Origin: Isoetes taiwanensis
Taxonomy: Eukaryota > Streptophyta > Lycopodiopsida > Isoetales > Isoetaceae
Length of the DNA stretch: 64,000 bases
Reading direction: 5' to 3'
Assembly (NCBI GenBank): GCA_021234155.1
Contig: JAJEKV010000010.1
Location: 20,063,418-20,127,417 of the forward strand
The notes below the pieces were generated by a model, which had not been told where the DNA came from, did no database searches, and was given only the letters and a program-made list of their open reading frames with translations. The translations under genes were made by a program, and so were the position numbers. This document shows, in pieces, positions 1-12,907 of the stretch. Position 1 is the stretch's first letter. Each line of letters starts with the position of its first letter.

Positions 1-426
1 GTATTAAATGGCTCCTTGTTGCAAAATCTCCTTAGGAAATCGATCACAGACTTAGTGATTTGAGTCCAGGGCCAAAGGAATCACAATCTACAAAATCGGC
101 TGGAAATGAATGCTTGCTTCAAGCCTGGAAAATAAGCAGAACAATCCACCTTGTACAAAATTTGTTACAGATCATAAGATTCCACGTCCGTCCACAACCT
201 CTACCAAAGAAAAAGAAATATGCAAACCTGTTGTTTTTGCAGAGCCGCAAAAAGGTAGATTCGGATTGTGAGCTTCACATTTATCTGCCTTAGCCAGTCT
301 GTGATCTTAACAGCGCTGAGATGCCATCGTCGAACCCTAAATCGAGGCTGCAAATTTAACCCTAATCTTCATTCTGCGAAGCCCTAAAGAAAAGAACAGA
401 AGTTGAACTTCGATTCCGTCTTTAAC
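1..426. other. No supported gene; left edge of window
   Basis: Short open frames only, with no recognised domain. The stretch 330-400 contains several 'accctaa/gccctaa' motifs that are common in plant 5' UTRs, but I cannot tie them to a coding region. Confidence 0.4.
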
Positions 427-663
427 CTAGAGCCAGGCAACAAAAGCCGAGCTTTGTTTTCCCAGAAAAACTCCAGAAGTGGTTACTAGCTGGGCTTGAT
501 GTTTGCCGTAGCCGACAAACGCCACAACATATTCTACAAGTATCTCGACCCTGTGCCTTCTTTGAAGCTGCAAGAGCTTGTCTCTGATAACTCGCTTGAG
601 ATCTTTGGTCCCAGCACCATCGACATCGAGAGAAAAAGTCTCCATTCCGGCAGGATGGTTCAA
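427..663 (-). pseudogene. Possible Nab2/ZC3H14-like N-terminal domain fragment
   Basis: A 78-codon minus-strand frame resembles the PWI-like N-terminal domain of the Nab2/ZC3H14 nuclear poly(A)-binding CCCH zinc-finger family. Matching landmarks, in order, are a GT-x-x-L start with a basic helix ending in DKLLQL, then EYVVAFV, then GKHQAQ, then FLG followed by SSAFVAWL. Family members continue as a further helix and later carry CCCH fingers. Here a TAG follows WL directly and no zinc finger is visible nearby. An exon end at AG/GTTAAA just after the stop is conceivable but not canonical. I read it as a gene fragment or isolated exon. The family assignment comes from recalled similarity, not a search. 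Confidence 0.45.
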
Positions 664-906
664 AAATTAGAATATCTTGAAACAACAAGAGAGAGTGCCT
701 TTGCGGCATTTGAAAACTTGAGTCTGGAACGAGGGCAAGCATTCTCCCCAACGCGGGCATAACTTCCCAGCGCCCATGAACACCTGGAATTTCCAGAAAT
801 TTTCTTGATCGTAGATAGCTTCCACTTGCACAAAAATCCCACTTGGCGGCAACGTGGACACTCTAAAATTGCTTGAAAGTGTCAACTTGTGTTTGTGCAA
901 ACGTGC

Positions 907-934
<28 letters not shown>
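907..934. repeat. Poly(A) tract, 28 bp
   Basis: An uninterrupted run of A. It could be the tail of a retroposed sequence lying to its left (plus strand), but no matching target-site duplication was found. Confidence 0.85.
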
Positions 935-937
<3 letters not shown>

Positions 938-3463
938 AGAAGGGCTTAAGGTTCTTCGATGGTATGGGGTCGCATGAATTGCTGCAGATGGCGCTTCTTT
1001 ACATAGGTTCGTTTTGGTAGTCTGTAGTGGCGAAATTCCCTTCTTTGATTCTTTGTTCTATGGGCATTCGTCTCTCGGCCTTTTGCTTTGTCGGCAGTGC
1101 CTAAGGTACAAGTTTTTTTTGTTTGTCCTATCTTCGCTTTAGTTAAAGGCCATGTATTTATGAAAAGGGTTGCAATTTAAGGTAAAGCAATAGCCAGGGC
1201 TGTCTCCCCATCTCTCAGTTCATTGCAGATTGGAGGTTCTTCTGCAGGGCCTTGTTTAGGACAGGGTTGGGGAGCTATTGACATCAGTGTGACGTTGGGG
1301 CTCTCAGGCCAGGATATGCTTAGAAGCTTCTATGATGCTATGGTTGGCTTTTGTAATCGGAGATGTTTGGCAAGGGCACTGGCACTTGAATGAGGTGCTC
1401 CTATTGGCCATTTGCATTGCCAGACTGATCTTAGGGCCCGTTACAGCTCTGAGGGCTATGAATGAGGCCATCAAGAAGGATATGAATTAACCCTCAAAGC
1501 CTTCAGAAATTGTGTTGGTATGTAAGGCCTTAAAGGACAATAGGCTTCACTATTTTGAGGGCATGGTAGGTTACTGCATGAAGGACATTGGAAAGTCCAT
1601 TATATGTATCATCTTCATAATATTAGTGAGTGTAATTGAGAGAGGGAAGGAGTTATACTTAAGGTGGAGGGTCGGTAATGTGAAGAATCTTGTTGTATTA
1701 AACAACAAAAACCTTCTGCACAGGGTTACCCATTTTGTTAACTATCATGGCAATCAAAGGGTGACTGCGAGCCTAACATAAACCTTATGCAGGATGATAA
1801 GATCTAAAAAATTACCTCGTCTAGTTCGTGGATTATTCCATCCAGCAATGCTCATATTAATGAGCATAGAGTTAGAGCGGCTTGGAAAGTCCTGTTGAAT
1901 TCTATTCATTGCATGCCATCTGATATGAGAACCATACTGTTTGGATTGCCTGCAGGCTTTATGCTCGTGAAGGGATGGTCCTGGCCATAGACAATATTGG
2001 GATGATAGTATTCCTCGTGATGAGGAGGATGTGAACATCCAACACATACATGATCCTAGATACAGCCCTAATGTGGCGATCCTGGAGCCTGATGTGGACT
2101 GTATCTCCATCCACATGGGTGATTATACCATGGGTGTTGGTTGAGAGAGTTTACTTATGTTTCTTGTATAGTTGCAGTTTATGGCATGCGTGTTTTTGGT
2201 TTGTGTTTGTTGCATAGTTCATCTTCTTGTTTATGGCAACATCTTGGTGCAAGCTTATCATGGAGAGTGATTCAGATCCACAGGGTAATGTGAATCATTC
2301 AATCTTGTCTTTGCCGCCTTCTCTCATCAGCCCGGAGATAAATGTTTCTCATTCTGATCCTGTTGTGTATTTTGATGAGAGAGAAGAGGCTTTCTCTACC
2401 CAGGAGCTGGTCGCCAACGTGGTACAGATAGGCATAGAGGCCCACCGGATAGCCACATTGCTCCACATCCTGAGGTAGCAAATGCATTCTTTGTTTCTAT
2501 TGATAATGCCATATCTAGTGTGGAATGGGAACAATTGGGTGTGCCAATTTTGGAGTTATATACTTTGCAGTCTCACATGAGTCTTGTAAAAACCTTGCTA
2601 ATTTAGGAACTTTACTGAGCGGATGCTATTATATGGCATGCACAATCATGGCCAGCCATGAACTCTTAGCTGATATATGTTTCGTATTGTGTGCTTTTAA
2701 GTTTTGATGTGGATATGTAAGTTCTTTATCGTTTAGTGCTTGCAGAAGCACGTAGATATTGGAGTGCTTAACTTGGTTCTTGTTGCGACACATATGGTTG
2801 CTGGCTCTCTCGGTTGAGGTTTCTTGATTGCAATATATAGTGGTGTTTGTGCAATGTATAGATGTGGTTGTGTATTTTTGTTGAATGCGAACGAGGCCAC
2901 TTTACTTGGATTGAAGTTTGAATTGTGTTGTTCAATGAAGGGTTGTGATATGTGTACTAACTTTGTGTAATTTTTAGTGGGCTACAGCCCCTGGGTATAG
3001 CAATTATCCCTCCTTTGGAATAATTGCTATGCCCGGATGAGCGGGAATCTTTCTGAAGTTCAACTCCATTGGCTCACAAATTTGTGTATAGTTTGTCTTT
3101 TGCAGAGTGTTCCTCAAACTTCAGATTGAGTATGCATAGTGGTAATCACTCAGATGGTAATGAGTGCAAGTGTTTTGAGGGACATCGAAGTGATTAACAG
3201 CATGCATAGGCTTCTAGAAGATCGGAAAGTAAGCTTTCTTTTATGTATGTTTTCAAATTCAAGTTCTTTGATTGAGGTTCAGCTCATAGTGGAAGAGGAT
3301 CATATGCAGTCAACTCTTTGTTGGGACGGCTACTATGTCCTAAAGAACTTGGGCATCTTGCTGGGGTTCAATTCCCCAGACTCTATTCACTCGAAACTGT
3401 TGTTGTATAAAAAATTGAGGTCATCATTCATTCATCTCGGCAGGTGTTACATTGGTTGAGAGC
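935..3463. other. No supported gene; short unrecognised open frames
   Basis: Open frames at 1512-1781, 2227-2478 and 3139-3459 show no domain I recognise. Around 2010-2140 one plus frame reads as a coherent acidic stretch (RDEEDVNIQHIHDPRY and following) with stops upstream, which suggests a decayed coding sequence of unknown origin. Confidence 0.4.
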
Positions 3464-6400
3464 AAATTACCCAAATAAAAAAACAAAGGGGAGAAAGAAA
3501 TCAGATCTCCGTAGTGTGAATGCGCACCAGATTAAATGTCTTACCATTGTGAATTCGATCCGACCGAGCTCCTGGGCTTCAGATCTGCTTCGTTGCTAGG
3601 GCAGTAACCTGTGGTAAACGAGTATTTAAAATGTGTATATTATCGTACACAACAATGGAGTGAAGAAAATACGACTAGTTTTCATACATTGTTCTGAATC
3701 TACACATATCACTTCCTATATAAAGCAGTAATTTCTATTCTTAAAAATTTGCACCCTAATATTTCTGGGGTGAGGAGAGCCCTGATCTTGACACGTATAT
3801 ATTTCTGCCACCAAAACTTTTACAAATAAAATTTTTTGGGTTGCCCCTAGGGGGCCAAACCCTCGCTCACGTGGGTTTCCAGCATATTCTAAGTATCTGC
3901 TAGAATATATCTAGGATATACCAAAACTGCTCGAAACTTATTGTTGGCTGTGAACTAGCGGTGGCCAGCGTTGTTGGGCGGCCGATGTGCAAACTGGCTA
4001 ACCGGCATGGCAGAATCGACTCGTCAAAATCACAGCTATGGATTCAATGATTCTGCATGTCTGACCACAGGATTTGCAAGAAGCCTGTTTTCAACAATAT
4101 GCCTTAGATGCTAAGGCCATGCAGCTCAGAGACTGGGAACGTTTGACTCATTGTGCTGCACATAATGAAATGCAAAATTTGAGGATTCGAATCCAAAGAA
4201 AGATGTGAGTTTACATTCTTGTTCTGGCATTTGTTGTTGTCCTTACAATGAATTTTAACAGCTCACTATCCAGGTTGACTGAGAAATCTAGCTACTTTAG
4301 AGCCCTCTTCTGCAATTTCCGATTGGGTCTTCAAGGTTTCTTCCTTTTCATCTCTTCTTCATGCATATATCTAATCGCAATACTATATCTGCAGTTGAGC
4401 CAGCTTGCTGTGATGCAGCATGTTATCACGTTGTTCAATTTTTGCCAACTCCTATTTCCAACAACAATTGCAAGCATGCTTGGTAAGTAGTATGAAGAAG
4501 CTGTGAACATGACAATTTATTTGTATCTTCTTTAATTGGAGATGAACAAAATACATCTATCCCAAGGTCATAATTTCAAGATTTGCCTTATTTATGTCTC
4601 AAGATTCCAAATTCAGCGAAAGATTCCTTGAGAACCAGTGCCTTTTTTTCAACTTCTTTTGAATTGGACGAAGTTTTAAATTCCAATTTTCCCCTTCATT
4701 TTGTTTAGAATTTGCAGCCTTAGTTGCAAGTATTAGGTCCTTGGAGCAGACTTCTGCACATTAAAGATTTTTGCTTAAGAGTTTTCATCGTTTGACCAAT
4801 TATTTTATTTCTACAGTTGCAATACTAAGTTGTTCTGTTAATTCTTCTATGTTATCTCCTTTTAATTGTAGGCTTCTAATCAGATCAGGGATTTCATCCT
4901 GGAGATCATGAATTTGGTTCACAGCTCAAAAAGCAAAAGAGATACATTGTGAGATGAAATTCTAGCTCTTTGGGTGCTTCTTCCAAACTGGAGCTCTGCT
5001 CTTCTTTCAAATTTATCTTTTCTTGTTTTAATTGAATCTTGTTTCTGGTTGTTCACGTCTGGTACATTTTATAAAACTGTCTTGAAGGCTTCTATGATTT
5101 TCCTCTGCTTCTCTAACTGCTGCTTCCTGGAGTCTTTTAGCTTTTCCTTCTACTCTCTGAACCGTGTCCTTCCAAGTAGTAGGCCCCCTTCTTCATTTTG
5201 CAACATGCACTTTTGATTAGTGCTGATACTGGTTACTGTGAAGATTTATTTTTTATTTTTTAATTAGGATATTTTCAATTACAGCAGTGACATTTGATAG
5301 ACAAGTGATGCCATCACAAGAAGTCTCAATTGTCTATAGTGAACCAAGTTAAACAAGTTTTTGAAAGACATTTGCCCCCTTAGACATCCCAACATCTGCC
5401 ATTAACGACTACATAAAGTTATATTATTGAGTTTGTAGGATAAATCTATAAGATAAGATAAGCTAAGGAGATTGGAAAAGTGGACCCCTTGGATGTTTGT
5501 TCTGAGATGGTAGTTATCAAAAAGAAAGAGACGGGCATAGGGATGGTAGTGCAAGGATTCCATCCCCTTTGCATTGCTAATTGATCTGGACACATGCACG
5601 CTTCCAGATGGTAGTATGGAGCACAGGCCTGCAGCAAAAGTGTATTCATACTAAGGCAACTTGTCTTCATGCCCATTTCAATAATTCATGATGGTTGATC
5701 AAGTTTGACAAGGAGTAACAATAGAGCCCAAGCAATATAAAGTTTATTCTTTACGACTATGCTTGTAATGTGGCTTACAATTCGGCAATCCAGATAAAGC
5801 TGTTTCAGTAGCAGTAAGAGCTTAGGTGGCTAAAATGTTCTCTAGAGATTATGTGGATGGCGGTGGTGCTACCAAATTTTGTACCATAATTTTAAGAAGA
5901 GAAGTCATTTGTTGCTAGTCATTTTCTTTGCCATCATCATCTGCTGCACTGCCACTGCAAACCATTCAGGTAAGCTTAAGGGTCCCCTTTTTTTTTTCAA
6001 TGTAGACATGTTCTCTTGGGTTTTATGATTCCAGGTCATTTATGGTCGTCACGTTCTATGATGTACATGGCTATGGAGTTTTTTCACTGCAATGCTAGCT
6101 TTTGTCCATTCTAGTAAGCTTAATGAGCCTTATGTTTTGAAGCTCTTGGATTTTATGAATTCAAGTTATTTATGGTCATCAAGTTCTACTAGAAGACTAT
6201 GTATTTATTAAATCTAACAAAATTAGTTTGATCAGTATTCTTAATGCTTGTATTAGAGAACAACCTTTTAGAAGATCACAAATGTGTTTACAAGCTATGG
6301 CATTATAGAGCTTAATTTCGAAGGCACAAATGGCTTTCATAATCTCAAAATATGTTAGAACTGGACAGTCATATCATGCTCTTAATCTGTATGTGAAGAG

Positions 6401-7250
6401 CTTCAAGCAGATCCAGGAAAGATTTGTTTCCCACTAGAGATGTTGTCATATGTAATCTTTTAATTGCAGACTATGTTGAGATGAATGGGGCATGAATCCT
6501 TCATATGTTACAATCAATTGCAACATGAGAATGTGTGTCCAAATGCTCTAGCATTTTGTTTGAAGTTTGAAAGTTGTGTGTGCATAAGAGCCATAGATAA
6601 TAATAGAGAGATGTAAATTGAAATCTTGAAAAGTTAGCAACGGCTTAATTGGGATGTATCTTAAATGCGATTCACCCATCAAAGATGTCTAGGAAAAGTT
6701 ACTATGCATAGGAAAAATTACCAGCATCAGATATGCATTCTTGTGGTGTGTCCCTAGATGTTGTTGTTACCTTCCTTACATATTGACAACTTGTAGTTGC
6801 ATAGGAGACATAGACAAGACTAAAAACATATACTTTGGTTGGCATTGTGCAAAATATGGGTCTGTAAAAGAGGTGCAATAGGTCTTTGAGAAGCTTAAAT
6901 ATTGTCGCGTATAATTGCATTCCAAACAATACAATATAATGCTAAGAAGCACTATAATGCTGTGATGAATTCAACATTCTGTCTCTAACGGTTACTCAAA
7001 TTGATTACGTTTTAAAGTTTTTTGAATAATAGTATGAAGGATGTGAAAAATGTAAAACTTACTATGACTATTGCATATTTGGTTCTAGAATTTATGAGAT
7101 TAAGGATGGTACTTCCAACTAATCATTTGAGAATGTTCTATATGGCATCCTAGGCTCAATAGATTTAATGTAATGTGAATTAGTGAACTTTGTGAAGTAA
7201 TGATGGTAGTACACTGGTTGTATTGGCTGGTAAGCATTAAAATGCGCCAT

Positions 7251-7662
7251 GCTTCTCCAACAAATTGATTTCACAAATACATGCATTATGCATTCTTTAC
7301 TTGGAATATGACACAAAGTGCATAAGAATATGAAGAATCCCAAATTTACAGGGAGCAAGTATTTTGCACGTTGCACAAGCATACGATGAGTGTATAAATT
7401 GCACTTCTCTATTTTTACTATAGTATTATTTTCAAAAGAAATCCACTTTTCAAACCCACACCCCCCCTCCCCCCAAGGCCCACGTAGTTTATATAATTTT
7501 TTAAAACCGTTTCTTTATACAATTACACTTCACAACTATTTTGCCAGTCAAGTATTCTCAACTAAAATTGAAATTTAGTCCTTCGCTTAGACCTCTCTTG
7601 TAGATATTACATTTAGACATAGCTTTTGTACGGTTGAGATAGTCAAAATAATGCTTTTGTAT
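7251..7662. other. Segment of about 410 bp present in copy A, absent from copy B
   Basis: Copy B passes directly from 'gcgtcatgct' to 'attatcgc' (near 53130-53140), where copy A has about 410 extra bases. The extra segment is bracketed by the 5-mer atgct on both sides, which is suggestive of a target-site duplication. No coding sequence or clear terminal inverted repeats were seen. Confidence 0.55.
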
Positions 7663-7726
7663 TATTGCGAACTTTCAAATTAAAATGATACTAAATTGGC
7701 TCTCTTGCCATGTGCAACCATAATTT

Positions 7727-7806
7727 GGTTTTGGAGTTATTTCCCATAACCCGTTGCATGTGTTGTCCCATAACCCGTTGGGTTCCCGTGGACGTAAAAA
7801 TTTCTT
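7727..7806 (+). mobile_element. Tiny LINE 3'-end insertion in copy A
   Basis: Copy A has about 80 bp not present in copy B. It contains 'cccataacccgttgggtt' followed by 'cccgtggacgt', which matches the 3' end of the LINE at 37135-37170, and then an A-rich stretch and three TTATC-type repeats. It looks like an extremely 5'-truncated LINE insertion. The first part (cataacccgttg) is a partial repeat of the same motif. Confidence 0.55.
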
Positions 7807-8608
7807 ATCTTATCTTATCTTTTCTTACTTTTCTCGTAAACTTTGTCCAAGCACAAAAATAGAATAGAATAGAAAAAGAGGTTGGACTACCCAAAGTCCA
7901 TTCAAAGCTAAACTACAAAATTTATAAAAAACCTTTAATTTGCTCGGCCACAACCCTGGGCACCTTTTGCTAGTTTTTTCATTTTTCATTTTTCTAAAGG
8001 CTAGGGCATGAAAGAAGAATGTGTTTTGAAGAGATGTTTTTTTACCATGTATGGACCCTCAAATTGGCTTTCTTGGAATGTGTGCCCAATTAGAATTTCT
8101 ACAAAACTAGCTTATCGAGGCTACACCTACTTTACATTAATCATCTCCTCCACATTCACCTCCATATAAATTTGAAAATATAACTAGCATTTTGCCTTAT
8201 ATGTTGGAAGAACGAGAAGATAGGATCTTCCAATGTTAGCAAATAGGAGTTATTGAAGATGAATGTTACACTCTTCAGATTTGTCCAACATTTAAGCAGA
8301 TTACGACACGTTATGTTGGGTTGGTTACATCTAACTAGCCGTTGTATGTGATGTTAGAGATGATCTTCGCGTAACCAAGATCCCACTGTTTTCCTTCCCA
8401 AAGCTAATGACAGAAAACATCTCTTGAGATTTCTAATCCGGCTCTTCTTGCTACGAGCACGTAACTTCCATTGTTTGATACCTGAGAGGGTTATTTCCCA
8501 TGATCCCCGAGAGGGGAGGGTTGATCCACCTTAAACCCATGTCCGAGCAGGTTCTGTTAGGTGTCAGCAGAAATGCACAGAAATGGTTAGCGATGGCAGA
8601 AACAAGCT

Positions 8609-10058
8609 ATTCAACTATCTTGGCATGCATGCCAGGATTGCTTAAGATCATGGACCTCTGAGCATTCAGGTATCTTTGATTGATTTCGATGACTTAGATT
8701 AACTTCTATCGGACTTTGTGATTGTTCTTTCTTGATAGCTCAACCACATATTTGGCTTCTTCATGCGAAAGATATTAAGACAACGTTCAAAATTCTGGCA
8801 GGAGGCAATGCTTATCATTGATTGATGGAGATGGACAAGCCAATTGCATCCAGCACTGCAAAATTTATCGGGTTTGCTTGCGATTGCCAAGGCCATTATG
8901 ATGCCAGATCCCTTAGCTATAACTATTGTCCTAACATGATTAGGTTTTGGATTGCAAATGCCCATCCTGTGGTAGACTGATATACAAATATAGCAGAGCG
9001 AAGCTATAGCACATACCTACTAGCTCTATTTGATAATCTATCTAATAAGGTAGATAGCATTACATATCCAACTATTAAAAGTTCTCAGTCCACTTGAGGA
9101 TGATGCAGCCAAATACATATGGCTTTTACATTTAGCTTCTACATCTGCTATAGTGGACATGTCGTTTGCTTTTATTACATTCCTTCCAGGCATAGATTCC
9201 TCCATGCCTTTCATGTCCAATTCGTTTTGTTTGACATGTTGCATGCTTTAGCAGTTACCACGTTTCTATTTGTTTTATGCAAATTTGTTGTATACAGAAG
9301 TGATATATTAACACATTACACATTTGTTACTAGCTTTATTGGCTATTTTCGACAACCTTATCGTGTCTTCCAGGTACATCAGGCATAGAAGCACATATCT
9401 TAGGCAACCATAAAATTTCTGGAGAAACTTCCAATAGTGAGGCATTCTATATGTGATCCATACGCCATGTTGTACTGTGTTTTGTTGAACTTCCTGGGAT
9501 GCTGTGCAGAAACATTCAAAAGCACATAGCATAGTTTCAACATCAAAAGCTACTATTTTTCTTGCAGTTTGCGGATATAAAAGTGAGCTACTACATGAAT
9601 GTTTCAGGCATTCTAGATAAACCAGAAGCTGCTTGCTATTACCAACAAGGTAGAATATATTCTTGCCATCCACTTTATCAGGCTAATCATAGGTCACATT
9701 CTACAGTTCCATAAATTCCTTTTGTCTCCATACTTCATATCATGTTTGTTTTACTTATTAAGTAGCATGTTCAATTCTGCTTTGAGATTCCAGAATAGGA
9801 ATAAGAACACGTAGAAAATTTATTGTTCCCAGCTCTCTAACTTTCTGATAGAGAATAGTCTTCATGCTCAAGCTTTGTGTTTTCAATCTCATATATTTTC
9901 CTTTTCTGTTATAGATACCAGGAAATGCACTTTTGCTGAAAGCAGATGCCAAGATTTTTGGAAGGAATTCCATTCGTGGAAATCTACCTTAAAGCTTTGA
10001 GTCTCAGATATGCCATTGTATTGCAGCATTTCTCACTTTTATAACTATTATCAGACTA
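8609..10058. other. No supported gene
   Basis: AT-rich sequence after the end of the 5.1-kb repeat. Open frames at 8699-8965 (minus), 9119-9388 (plus) and 9308-9673 (minus) overlap each other and have no recognisable domain. Confidence 0.45.
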
Positions 10059-10442
10059 TCAAACCTTAGAAGTGCATGTGCTACCAATGGGCTTCTCCTT
10101 AATGCTTTCTTCAGATCTGCTAACTTCATCATTCTTGTATATTATCATGCATGCTTCATCTGTGGAGGCCTCTCCAACCTCTTGAGCTTTTGCCTCCTTG
10201 CATGATTTTGGTATTTCTACCCCATCAACAGCCTGCACAATGCATTTACCATTGCCTATGTCATTCTTGACAGTCTTCTCACTCTGGCATGCCTTTAGAG
10301 CCAGATCCCTCACTGATTTATGATATTGGTAGATCTTCTTGCTGGAATTGGCACTTTGCTTTTCATGAACGATTCTTTTGCGTGTGGCACGATTCAAATC
10401 CTCCTTCTTTCTTGCCATGGTTCGGCTAAGAGGCCTAAACAT
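10059..10442 (-). CDS. Unrecognised open frame, 127 codons
   Basis: The frame is lysine- and glutamate-rich. A second methionine nine codons in (MARKKEDLNRATRKR) gives a basic N-terminus and is an equally good start. There are no membrane segments, cysteine pairs or repeats. I do not recognise a family. It could be a single exon or a chance frame; plant-like splice signals around it were not convincing. Confidence 0.25.
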   Translation of the reverse strand: MFRPLSRTMARKKEDLNRATRKRIVHEKQSANSSKKIYQYHKSVRDLALKACQSEKTVKNDIGNGKCIVQAVDGVEIPKSCKEAKAQEVGEASTDEACMIIYKNDEVSRSEESIKEKPIGSTCTSKV

Positions 10443-10875
10443 GGATCAAACCCTACTGATTCATGGATAAAATGAGAGATGATCTAGAATGTCTTCAAAA
10501 TTTTAGAAAATAAGGCTAAGTCCGCCATTATTTGCCCCATGGATTTTGAAAAAATCCCCTTATTTGGTGCTATATTCGGTGTTAACTACAATATCTCAGC
10601 TGAAGTTTTATTAATTTGAATTATTCAACTCAGGTGTATCCATTCAATTAATGTGTATGTTTGCTCATCATAAAAAAAAAAAATCCTACCTCCATCCGTA
10701 GGATTATTTTAAGCCCCTTATCTTTTTCTAAAGATATTCTGTATTATTGTACTATAACTATCGGGTGGGTGTGCCCCTACTTGTTAATGTAGGGGCTTTT
10801 ATAACCCTATAGTCTTCCACCATCCCTAAACATTAAATTGCTACATAAGTAAAGTATATAACTTAAAGTCTTACC
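10443..10875. other. No supported gene
   Basis: AT-rich spacer with an A-run near 10672. Nothing coding was identified. Confidence 0.4.
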
Positions 10876-11465
10876 TTAATGGTCTTTAATCAGTTGCAGT
10901 AGAGTCTCGGGATCATATTTTCGACCTAGGAACTCTCCTGTTTTAATATAGTTGTATGCTCTATTCTTGATGCCGGGCAAATCAAATCCATTACGGACAA
11001 AATTTGTCATCAAATTCTTGCTCTCTCTTGCTGCATTTATTGGAGAACTATTGACATATATAAATGGCATAATTTGAGAGAGGATGATGTTTCTAGCCTG
11101 AAAATAAGGTCTGCAGTTGAAGCATGGATATATTTCATAGCTATAACGGGTAAAGCCTCCCTTTTGTCATATTGGGTGGTCTGATATATGCCTAACAATT
11201 TGTCACACATCGGAATGGTCATATTTAGAAAGTTGTCTTTGTTTCCAGAATATATATTGGGTTCTGTATAGATAGTCTCTTCTTTAATACCTAAAACCTG
11301 TAGGTCATAAATCTGCAACTCTTGGTCATTTTCATTAGTCCACTTTTTCAGAAAATCTCTGATACCAGGGCAGTTTATGGCTAATAAGTCATCCATGTAT
11401 CTGAACACATATCTAAATTGTTTTATCTGCTCGAATCTTCCTTGTTTTGCTAGATTTTGAGCCCC
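10876..11465 (-). pseudogene. Penelope-like reverse transcriptase fragment (C-terminal RT)
   Basis: Two adjoining minus-strand frames read as the end of a reverse transcriptase. The first contains FRYMDDLLAIN, a YxDD catalytic box in the form typical of Penelope-like elements, followed by an insertion-rich stretch and FLNMTI, which fits the usual 'FLD/N-L-x-I' strand. The second (10876-11070) looks like the thumb region (INAARESKN...FVRNGFDLPGI). A frame change separates the two. The N-terminal RT and any GIY-YIG endonuclease are missing. Before NLAKQGRF the frame runs into the Q repeat (11461-11628), so the fusion point is a rearrangement. Penelope-like elements are reported from conifers and are not typical of flowering plants. 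Another YxDD retroelement is possible. Confidence 0.55.
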
Positions 11466-11812
11466 AAAAAATGTACAATACATGTATAAAATTAACACCA
11501 TTAAGTACATTATCTCAAACCTTATAGTATTTTGCAAACCTTAATATACAGTATATAAAAATTTGTACATGCATACCCCACAAACGAGGATCGTTATGTA
11601 CGGTCCAGATCTTGGAATAAAGGGCAAATATGCCCATCCGACAGCTCTCGTTGCCCTACGTAACCCCCCGTGTGAATATGCACCCAAACCAAAGGGGGTT
11701 TCAGGGGGGTTTTAATTTAAATGTGTTGGACGCAATGGTCTATATTAATTGATGTTAATGATAGTTATGTGTCAATTGCTATATTAAAAAAAAATTGGGC
11801 CCTTCGGGCCCT
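11461..11812. repeat. P/Q repeat copy 1 (order Q then P)
   Basis: Block Q (11461-11628, from 'gccccaaaaaatgtacaat') is directly repeated at 15493-15648. Block P (11646-11812) is repeated in inverted orientation at 15325-15494. P ends in a short GC palindrome, gggcccttcgggccc. The relative orientation of P and Q differs between the two copies. Confidence 0.8.
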
Positions 11813-12907
11813 TAGGAAGGAATTTCACATATTAGAAACAACAACGATACAAACTATACTAAATGAGGCAATGTGTATTTTTGGGCCCTTCAGGCCGTAA
11901 CAAATTCGAACATGCAACACAGAATGATCTTTATGGTAGGACCTCTTAATACATTTACAATATTGTACAAGCATCTCTTAAACACATTACACAAATATTC
12001 TCTTAAATATTGTAGCACAATGGCTTAAAAATCCTACAACAGCCTCATGATAAAAATGACACTTGTAATACTCCTACAACGTGATGTGTATTCCGGCTCA
12101 AAAAGATAATAGAACAGAGCTCTCAATCTTGCCCAAGAACTAAGGTTTGAGAGTTTTTTCGAATTAGAATTCATGCTAGCATCAAACAACCAATTCAAAT
12201 TTGAAGAAAGAGGAATACGAAGAACTGGAGCCAGATACCAAGAATGCCGAGGATGACCTTAAGCTAAAAATGAAAGGGCGGATTAATTTGATTGCAACCA
12301 TAAACAAGGTCCTTGGGATAGTTCCACGTTTACTGCTAGTCCACCAATAAAATGGTGTAGCTTAGAATAAGTTCAGATATCTTTGCAACAAACTTGTCAT
12401 CCAACATAATATTTTGAGGAAAGAGCAATGTGAAACCTGGTTTCTAGTTCAACCATTTTGTTCTGTTATGCTTGCAAACTAAGCATAACAAACTACCATG
12501 AATCTAGAGTGCCATTCCCCACATATTTATAAAGAAAAAGACTATGCAATTCCTTTGCGCAAAAGCCATGTACAACAAACTTCAATATCTGCTACTAATG
12601 ATTCTATAATTTGAACAGTCTATATATTGAGAACTTAAACCTGTGTGTGATAAATCCAATGTCTTTGCTTTGCAGTACAAATAGCTAGTACCTGTTGAAG
12701 GGAAAAAATGACGTCCTCCATGTAAAGAAGCTGGCAGTCATAAGCCTCAAGCGAATCCTGACATCTATGGCTCCAATCTACATCAATACCAATGAGCCTT
12801 TCTGTTATGGCCCACAGTGCATGAAGCACAGATATATCCATCTATTTCGAGCTGAAGAATCCATTGCACATACTGAAAGATATTCTAAAATGCTTTGATT
12901 TTTGAAT
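11813..12907. other. No supported gene
   Basis: AT-rich spacer. The overlapping opposite-strand frames at 12635-12898 are short and not recognised. Confidence 0.4.

Larger units (their letters stand above)
3464..8608. repeat. Copy A of a 5.1-kb repeat (copy B at 48896-53415)
   Basis: From about 3464 the sequence aligns collinearly with 48896 onward, with high identity and scattered indels. Examples are the blocks at 3481/48916, 4248/49620, 5220/50600, 6260/52040 and 7850/53240. Copy B stops at 53415 because a LINE is inserted there. The rest of copy A (about 8020-8608) matches, in reverse complement, 18113-18766 on the far side of that LINE. No LTR-like ends, transposase or RT were seen, so this may be a segmental duplication or an unclassified large repeat. 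Confidence 0.85.

Noticed and set aside
11796-11812. gggcccttcgggccc palindrome as a transcription terminator
   Set aside because: It is part of a dispersed repeat block (P) also found at 15325, with no adjacent gene that it could terminate. Rho-independent terminators are not expected in a plant nuclear genome.
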